Shown here in pieces: positions 15,831 to 20,153 of a DNA stretch of 20,153 nt. The translations under genes and the position numbers were made by a program. Below the pieces are notes generated by a model. It ran no database searches, had not been told where the DNA came from, and saw only the letters and a program-made list of their open reading frames with translations. Positions within the stretch are counted from its first letter, which is position 1; every line of letters starts with the position of its first letter. This DNA is from an uncultured Streptococcus sp. (lineage in GTDB: Bacteria > Bacillota > Bacilli > Lactobacillales > Streptococcaceae), in contig CAKPVT010000030.1 in assembly GCA_934196125.1 (NCBI GenBank), forward strand, positions 1-20,153, given 5' to 3'.

Positions 15831-16346
15831 TCACATCTGGCTCAATCGCAAAATACTGCGGCGTTTTCGCATGGTTGCTGTGATATGTAACTGTTTTTCA
15901 AGGTAATTAGTATTCAGTCGTTTTTTCTTTGCTTCTCTTGGTAAATAGAGGTACAGGCACTCACTACCAGCTTTCAAAATTTCATCACAAAAATCCTTCT
16001 CTAGTAGTTCATTTAATATCTCTCGGTTAAGCTGGTCATTGGTAAATACCAAGTGAACACGTGAGTCATCGTAGCTTTCAGCAAGAGCCGTCGTAAACTG
16101 GGATTGCGTTTTGAGGATAACCGATAAATCCGCACCGATTTTTACCTGAATCGTGTCATGAATCAATGCACAAACGTCATCGTCAGACAAGGTTGTCTCA
16201 AAAATGATATTGCCACTTTGAATATATGTCTTAACATTTTCAAGACCTGCTTCTGTTAAAATCTCTGCCAGATAAGCCATTTTAGGAATACGATTCTGCC
16301 CAACTGGCGTAACTCCCCGTAAAAGTGCAACTTTTTCATCCCTCAT
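15831..16346 (-). CDS. DUF1697 domain protein
   Basis: A 171-residue protein of unknown function. The pattern KVALLRGVTPVGQNRI, an L-x-E-x-G-LENVKTYIQSGN core, and the late YLPREAKKKRLNTNYLEK match DUF1697, a family of about 170-180 residues found widely in bacteria. No enzyme activity is established for it and I propose none. It overlaps the rnmV end by 11 bases (ATG inside the last codons of rnmV), with GGAG close upstream, so translation is probably coupled. Its place between the rRNA-processing genes rnmV and ksgA may be chance, as it is not a usual member of this cluster. Confidence 0.82.
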   Translation of the reverse strand: MRDEKVALLRGVTPVGQNRIPKMAYLAEILTEAGLENVKTYIQSGNIIFETTLSDDDVCALIHDTIQVKIGADLSVILKTQSQFTTALAESYDDSRVHLVFTNDQLNREILNELLEKDFCDEILKAGSECLYLYLPREAKKKRLNTNYLEKQLHITATMRKRRSILRLSQM

Positions 16347-16905
16347 ATCTCTCCATAGCTTCTTCTACTTCGGCTAAAGTGATGCCAAAGAGCTCTAGGC
16401 GTTTGAGAAGTTGTTTGCCGTTGCTGTAACCAATGCGGAGCTTTTCGCCCAAATATTCACGGCGCCTACGGCTATTATTTCCCATTAAAAGCCCCATACG
16501 CATTAGGTCAGCTCTTGTGATGTCGAATTGATTATCATCATCAAAATTTCCTAATACGCCAGAAAGAGCTTTTTGCAAATCTTCGAAACTTGCGTGCTCA
16601 ACGCCGAGTGAACGACCTTTACTTTTTGATTTTGGCGCAGCTTCATCACGATTTAAAAAAGCGTGTTTAACATTTGGGATAGCATTCATGATGATTTTGC
16701 GAATGCGTTCTCCGTTATAATCTGGGTCCGTAAAGACAATGACCCCACGAAGGTCATTTAATTTTTCGATACGTTCAAGGTCGTCATCATTGATAGCTGA
16801 CCCGCGGGTTTCATAGGTATCTACATCATAAAAACGACGCAAATTTGCGGTATCGTCTTTTCCCTCAACAACAAGCACTTCTTGAATTTTGATTTTTTCA
16901 GTCAC
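16336..16905 (-). CDS. rnmV: Ribonuclease M5
   Basis: Cuts the 5S rRNA precursor to its mature ends, with ribosomal protein L18 as helper in Bacillus. The 189-residue protein has an N-terminal Toprim domain with the catalytic glutamate in VVEGKDD (Glu14) and the acidic pair in FTDPDYNGERIR (Asp60, Asp62), then the RNase M5 C-terminal domain. I chose the GTG start: it gives the conserved TEKIKIQEV beginning and normal length, has AAAGAGG upstream, and overlaps the tatD stop by eight bases. The frame is open 17 codons further upstream, inside tatD. The tatD-rnmV-ksgA order is conserved across Bacillota. Confidence 0.96.
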   Translation of the reverse strand: MTEKIKIQEVLVVEGKDDTANLRRFYDVDTYETRGSAINDDDLERIEKLNDLRGVIVFTDPDYNGERIRKIIMNAIPNVKHAFLNRDEAAPKSKSKGRSLGVEHASFEDLQKALSGVLGNFDDDNQFDITRADLMRMGLLMGNNSRRRREYLGEKLRIGYSNGKQLLKRLELFGITLAEVEEAMERYEG

Positions 16906-17677
16906 AGTTAAACAACCTCTTTGCATTATCTGATGTCGCTTTTGCCACTTCTTCACTGGTCAAATCACGGAGCTCTGCAATTTTATCTACAACATAGCGA
17001 GTATAAGCGGTGCGGTTTTCATGACCACGTTTTGGAACAGGTGCAAGGTAAGGCGCATCCGTTTCAACTAAAATCTTATCAAACGGCAATTTCTGCGCAG
17101 CTTCTTGAACATCAAGCGCTTTTTTAAAGGTAACAACCCCTGAAAATGAAATCATCATACCAAGCTCGATAAAACGCTCTGCCATTTCCAAAGAGCCTGA
17201 AAATGAATGAATAATCCCGCCGCGAGGTCCAACGCCTGCTTCTTTGATAACAGCGTAAGTATCTTCAAGTGCATCACGAGTGTGGACAATAAAAGGAAGG
17301 TTATGGTCTTTTGAAAGCTGAATCTGACGTTTAAAAACCGCAATTTGGACGTCTTTTGGGTCTTCCATCCAATGATAATCCAGCCCAATCTCACCAAGAC
17401 CAATCACTTTGGGGTGTGATAGATGAGCAACAATCATATCCTCAATTTCTTGAGTATATGACCCTGCTTCCGTTGGGTGCCACCCAATCGTGGCGTAGAT
17501 TTCAGGGTATTTTTCAGCTAACTCAATAGCACGTTTAATAGTTGGTGCGTCAAACCCAACAACGTTATGTCGAGTGACGCCCATTTCTTTAGCAAGTGCC
17601 AATTCTTCTGCTTCACGCCCAGCAAAATCATCGGCGTTTAAATGCGTATGTGTGTCAAATATATTATACTCTATCAT
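16898..17677 (-). CDS. tatD: TatD family DNase
   Basis: Metal-dependent 3'-5' DNase of the amidohydrolase fold. The 259 residues carry all the metal-site motifs: DTHTHLN (His10, His12), GEIGLDYHW, VHTRDA, GIIHSFSG and ETDAPYLAPVPKRG. The family takes part in DNA repair and in DNA breakdown in dying cells; its exact role in streptococci is unclear. ATG start with AAGGAAT upstream. It is the first gene of the unit leading to rnmV and is the last intact chromosomal gene before the accessory region. Its promoter lies in the short gap between it and the integrase remnant. Confidence 0.95.
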   Translation of the reverse strand: MIEYNIFDTHTHLNADDFAGREAEELALAKEMGVTRHNVVGFDAPTIKRAIELAEKYPEIYATIGWHPTEAGSYTQEIEDMIVAHLSHPKVIGLGEIGLDYHWMEDPKDVQIAVFKRQIQLSKDHNLPFIVHTRDALEDTYAVIKEAGVGPRGGIIHSFSGSLEMAERFIELGMMISFSGVVTFKKALDVQEAAQKLPFDKILVETDAPYLAPVPKRGHENRTAYTRYVVDKIAELRDLTSEEVAKATSDNAKRLFNCD

Positions 17678-17706
17678 TATATCATTCCTTATGTTTCCTA
17701 AAGACT

Positions 17707-17715
17707 ATTATAGCA
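17707..17715 (-). promoter_or_regulatory. Extended -10 promoter of the tatD unit
   Basis: The minus strand reads TGCTATAAT about 30 bases before the tatD ATG. No good -35 box. Upstream DNA (17716-17751) borders the integrase stop codon, so an insertion here may have replaced the original upstream promoter sequence. Confidence 0.65.
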
Positions 17716-17751
17716 ATGGTTGCAAATAATTTCCTCATTACATACTTCCCT

Positions 17752-18934
17752 TTAATTCCTTATAAAATTATCTGCTATGGTTAACTTTTGGTTACTTTTT
17801 GGGTTAGCATTTAACTTATCACGAATATCTATTTGAATAGCATTTGAAACATGTGAATACATCTGTAAAGTGATTGATTCATCAACATGACCTACACGCT
17901 CCATTATCGCTTTAATAGGAATGCCTAACTCAACTAATAACGTAATGTGAGAGTGCCTCAAAGTATGTACGCCATAACGTTTTCTATCTCCTAATACTGC
18001 CTGACAATGACTATTAATAAAACGATAAAAGACAGATTGTCTCATAATTTGACCTGTTTCACTAACAAAAATAAATTCATCATCTAAACAATATTTACGA
18101 AAATATTCAATAATTTCTAAGCACCTATCATTTAACACAATCGTTCTAATTGAACCGACTGTCTTTGGCGTCTGTAACACTCTATCATTATAATCATAAG
18201 CTGTATAATTAATTGCATGGTCTATTCTCAACAAACCATTTTTAAAATCTACATCACAATAACGAATACCTATAAACTCCGCAAAACGACAACCTGTCCA
18301 AAAAATAAATTCCATAGCCAACGTATAACGAATATTCTTCTTGTGACTACTACAAAAGTTCACTACATGATATAACTCATCTTTTGTAATAAAATTTTCT
18401 TTTGCTCTTTGAAGCTTTTCATAGCTCCTTTTTACCTTAGGCAATACTACTTTATCAATTGGATTTTCAGAAATATACTCCATACTAACCGCATAATTAA
18501 ATAACGACCTTAAATAAATACGCTTATTTTTTAAAGTTCTCACCTCAATTGATAAAGACATCAAAAAACTCTTGAATAATTGCAGTTGTTAAATCGACTA
18601 TTTTTTCAGTTCTAAAAGTTTCTAAAAATAATCGTAAAGAATTTTGTTCAGACTTGTAAGATGACGATTTTATTGCTTTTTTTCTAATAATTGACCATTC
18701 TAAAAAAACTTCTTCTAAAGTTTTTGAACGTTTTTCTTGCTCTTTACATTCATCTGCTGTCGGTTCTAACAAAGCCTTTTCAATTTTTAAAGCAAGCCTC
18801 CGTCTAGCTTCAGCTTCACTAACACGACTTTTAGATTTCATTGTTACTGATTTTTGAAGCCATTTTCCAACTCTTGAATCATAGTATTTTTGATAATATC
18901 TATATTTACCATTTGATAACTCTTTATTAAACAT
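17752..18934 (-). pseudogene. int: Tyrosine-type integrase, broken by one frameshift
   Basis: Site-specific recombinase of a prophage or integrative element, about 394 residues if whole. The first part (18545-18934, ATG with AAGGAGAG) holds an arm-type DNA-binding region (YRYYQKYYDSRVGKWLQ, then SEAEARRRLALKIEK) and part of the SAM-like core-binding domain. It stops at TGA after DVFIN. The second part (17752 to about 18564) continues one base over with a complete catalytic domain. Counted from 18564 this has Arg93, Lys134, His200, Arg203, His226 and Tyr236, so all six catalytic positions are kept. The break lies at a run of six A on the plus strand (18563-18568); five would restore the frame. 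It was probably inactivated recently, unless reinitiation or slippage makes some product. The gene is next to tatD, as expected for an integrase at an element edge. Confidence 0.88.
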
Positions 18935-18991
18935 TTTTCTCTCCTTAAAACCAAAGAAAAGAAACCATGTAGCATACTTATTATATCATAA

Positions 18992-19178
18992 CTACATAGC
19001 CTCTTCACGTTTCATTTGTTTATACCTTAAGAACTCCTCATAAATTTCAGGATTGATATAAACTCTTTTATATGATGGCTTTAAAATACCATCCTTAAAT
19101 TGTGCCATTCGTCGCATCTCAGTTAAATCATTATTCAATGTTCCAATAGCCACACCAAACTGTTTTATATTGATTCAT
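18992..19178 (-). pseudogene. Small excisionase-like protein, frameshifted
   Basis: From ATG 19178, with GAGG five bases upstream, the minus strand reads MNQYK and then hits a stop in that frame. One base over, QFGVAIGTLNNDLTEMRRM, LKPSYKRVYINPEIYEEFL and RYKQMKREEAM run to TAG at 18992. Removing one A from the AAAA run (19163-19166 on the plus strand) gives one 61-residue basic protein. Its helix-turn-helix-like first half, basic second half and place just before the integrase are those of element-encoded excisionases. The family is inferred from this, not recognised with certainty. It lies 57 bases upstream of int and would be co-transcribed with it. Confidence 0.6.
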
Positions 19179-19198
19179 CTTCACCTCATTTTGTACAC

Positions 19199-19227
19199 AA
19201 AAAAACAGGCACTAATACTAGCACCTG
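19199..19227 (-). terminator. Strong terminator after the DUF4160-DUF2442 unit
   Basis: On the minus strand a nine-pair stem (19219-19227 with 19206-19214, including two G-U pairs) has a four-base loop and is followed by seven U. It isolates the xis-int remnants from the unit upstream. The gap 19228-19347 holds no gene, only the short inverted repeats listed in the findings. Confidence 0.92.
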
Positions 19228-19347
19228 CTAACAATTTATGAAAAAGAAAAGTTTTAGGAGATTCTTAACGAATATTGCCAAGAATCAGGAGTTATATGCC
19301 CTTAAGAATATTCTAATAAGAGCAATTACATTGTAACAATTATATAT

Positions 19348-19617
19348 TCAACTAACTGATAATAGTTGTTCTCCCTCATAATAAGGAACTTCAGTATTCA
19401 TGGTAACATCTTCCCACTCATCACCATCACCCCATGCTATCGCATAACCAGCATATTGGAGATACACCTTTTTAAACTGTTCCTTATCTCTTAAATGGGC
19501 AAAAGATTTTAAGCTATCAATATCTTGTTTCACATTATATCGAAAACACTTTCCATCTTGATACCAAACTTTAATATCATAATTCGGTAAAGCTTCAACT
19601 TTTACTGCTTTTTTCAT
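19348..19617 (-). CDS. DUF2442 domain protein
   Basis: An 89-residue protein. The pattern matches DUF2442: a short strand-rich start (VKVEALPNYDIKVWYQDGK), FRYNVKQDIDS, SFAHLRDKEQFKKVYLQY, then the family signature IAWGDGDEWEDVTM. Function is unknown. DUF2442 genes often follow a DUF4160 gene, as here, 14 bases downstream, and such pairs have been suspected to be toxin-antitoxin modules; I know of no proof for this pair. ATG start with AAAGAGG upstream. Composition is AT-rich like the rest of the accessory region. The terminator at 19199-19227 probably ends its transcript. Confidence 0.82.
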   Translation of the reverse strand: MKKAVKVEALPNYDIKVWYQDGKCFRYNVKQDIDSLKSFAHLRDKEQFKKVYLQYAGYAIAWGDGDEWEDVTMNTEVPYYEGEQLLSVS

Positions 19618-19631
19618 AAAATAACCTCTTT

Positions 19632-19862
19632 TTAAAAATCAGACTGCCACAATTCATTTAAATAGTCCTGATGATTAACCAGATACAATCGAACCTCTTT
19701 TAACTGTTTACGAGGTAATTTGCCACCTTCTAACTGTTCACCATCAAACGCAAATGAATAGTCTTCATCTTTATATAAAATATGAACACGAGGACGATTA
19801 TGTCCTTTTTCTCTATTATTAATATAAATTCTCAAACCATTATTAAAATATATCGTCGGCAC
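19632..19862 (-). CDS. DUF4160 domain protein
   Basis: A 76-residue protein beginning at GTG with AAAGGTGG seven bases upstream. It matches DUF4160: start MPTIYFNNGLRIYINNREKG, the NRPRVHILYKDEDY segment (the place of the family's usual PHVHV motif), and the ending LPRKQLKEVRLYLVNHQ then ELW. The usual DHxPPHVHV stretch is changed to GHNRPRVHI, so part of the conserved histidine-proline motif is altered. Function unknown. It forms a two-gene unit with the DUF2442 gene after it. A toxin or partner role is only suggested by genomic context. Confidence 0.82.
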   Translation of the reverse strand: MPTIYFNNGLRIYINNREKGHNRPRVHILYKDEDYSFAFDGEQLEGGKLPRKQLKEVRLYLVNHQDYLNELWQSDF

Positions 19863-19947
19863 TATTATACCACCTTTCTAAACACAATAAAAGCCATAAT
19901 AACTTATCATGACTCCATCTGTTTTCTTTCAAAATATCATTAACCAT
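19843..19947 (-). CDS. Candidate small ORF before DUF4160
   Basis: An ATG-started 34-codon frame (MVNDILKENRWSHDKLLWLL, then CLERWYNSADDIF) overlaps the DUF4160 start by 20 bases. The amino-acid mix is protein-like (charged helix, W-rich), and the frame remains open further upstream to a GTG at 20013 (56 codons). No ribosome binding site precedes either start, and the predicted promoter for DUF4160 begins inside it. It may be the tail of a lost larger gene. Low confidence. Confidence 0.2.
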   Translation of the reverse strand: MVNDILKENRWSHDKLLWLLLCLERWYNSADDIF

Positions 19948-19964
19948 AACAAAACTATTGTCAA
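19936..19964 (-). promoter_or_regulatory. Candidate promoter of DUF4160-DUF2442
   Basis: On the minus strand a perfect TTGACA (19959-19964) is followed after 17 bases by AATGAT (19936-19941), a weak -10 box. Transcription would start near 19929, giving a leader of about 67 bases. Its -35 box overlaps by five bases with that of a plus-strand promoter. Confidence 0.45.
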
Positions 19965-19986
19965 AAAATATAGTATTACATAATAT
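19958..19986 (+). promoter_or_regulatory. Candidate plus-strand promoter of a small RNA
   Basis: TTGTCA (19958-19963) and TAATAT (19981-19986) are 17 bases apart. Transcription would start near 19993 and run to the double-stem terminator about 150 bases on. Confidence 0.55.
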
Positions 19987-19992
19987 CTCATG

Positions 19993-20145
19993 GGTAAAGA
20001 ATAAAAACGCCACTTAAACAAAAAATATAATACCAATCGCAAAAAAAGATATATCACCACCATATTGTTTTTTACAAAATAAACATACTAAGATTAGTAG
20101 TGAGGAAATCTCCGACGGGAGAAAGTACTCACTACTTTTTCTTTA
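19993..20145 (+). ncRNA. Predicted small RNA, about 150 nt
   Basis: Bounded by a good promoter on the left and an intrinsic terminator on the right, with no open frame of more than a few codons on this strand. It is A-rich in its first half and carries CACCACC at 20055-20061, a possible anti-ribosome-binding-site sequence. It runs divergently from DUF4160-DUF2442. It is a prediction only; the terminator could instead belong to a longer transcript. Confidence 0.4.
20096..20144 (+). terminator. Double-stem terminator
   Basis: AGTAGTGAG (20096-20104) and CTCACTACT (20128-20136) form a perfect nine-pair outer stem. Inside it TCTCC-GACG-GGAGA (20109-20122) forms a second hairpin. TTTTTCTTT follows on the plus strand. 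On the minus strand the stem is not followed by U, so the direction is plus. Confidence 0.85.
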
Positions 20146-20153
20146 TGGTAAAG

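Noticed and set aside
16906..16956. Longer N-terminus for RNase M5 (17 extra codons) starting inside tatD
   Set aside because: The conserved protein begins at TEKIKIQEV, and GTG at 16905 has a well-placed ribosome binding site.
18541..18580. Programmed frameshift in the integrase
   Set aside because: The shift needed is +1 at a plain T run (minus strand) with no slippery heptamer or stimulating hairpin that I can see; a mutation is simpler.
17752..20153. CRISPR array or defence system
   Set aside because: No regularly spaced direct repeats and no nuclease, helicase or Cas-like protein; only the DUF pair and recombinase remnants are present.
1..20153. Complete insertion sequence or transposase gene
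   Set aside because: No transposase-like protein in any frame; the only recombinase is the tyrosine integrase.

Overview
The window is a low-GC Gram-positive chromosome segment from a member of the genus Streptococcus. Protein sequences and gene order (glnRA; pgk; gap; fusA-rpsG-rpsL; purR; yhaM-rmuC-thiN-rpe-rsgA; ksgA; rnmV; tatD) are typical of streptococci. I lean towards the S. bovis/S. equinus/S. gallolyticus side from general resemblance, but the sequence alone does not prove the species. Almost every gene is on the minus strand, so transcription runs from high to low coordinates. Only two tRNA genes, and perhaps one small RNA, run on the plus strand.

Left part (1-9700), read right to left: the purine regulator PurR; the str operon (rpsL-rpsG, then fusA after a 200-base gap with a large hairpin and its own promoter); the glycolytic genes gap and pgk as separate units with their own promoters and terminators; a small FUSC-type membrane protein; and the glnR-glnA operon with a perfect GlnR box in its promoter.

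Middle part (9766-17680): two tightly packed operons. One is rsgA-rpe-thiN-rmuC-yhaM (ribosome assembly GTPase, pentose phosphate epimerase, thiamine pyrophosphokinase, RmuC, 3'-5' exoribonuclease). The other is tatD-rnmV-DUF1697-ksgA (DNase, 5S rRNA maturase, unknown, 16S rRNA dimethyltransferase). Between them lie a plus-strand tRNA-Leu(CAG), a tRNA-Ser(CGA) with an imperfect 3' half, and about 270 bases of decayed coding sequence. That arrangement looks like the scar of an element that once used the tRNA-Ser gene.

Right part (17750-20153): AT-rich accessory DNA directly upstream of tatD. It holds a tyrosine integrase gene broken by one frameshift, a small excisionase-like gene broken by one frameshift, a strong terminator, and a DUF4160-DUF2442 gene pair of the kind suspected to be toxin-antitoxin modules. 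A predicted plus-strand transcript of about 150 nucleotides ends in a double-stem terminator. Its -35 box overlaps the -35 box of the promoter that would drive the DUF4160-DUF2442 pair. This last arrangement is the best candidate for something not yet described. The element may continue beyond the right edge; I found no att repeats in the window.
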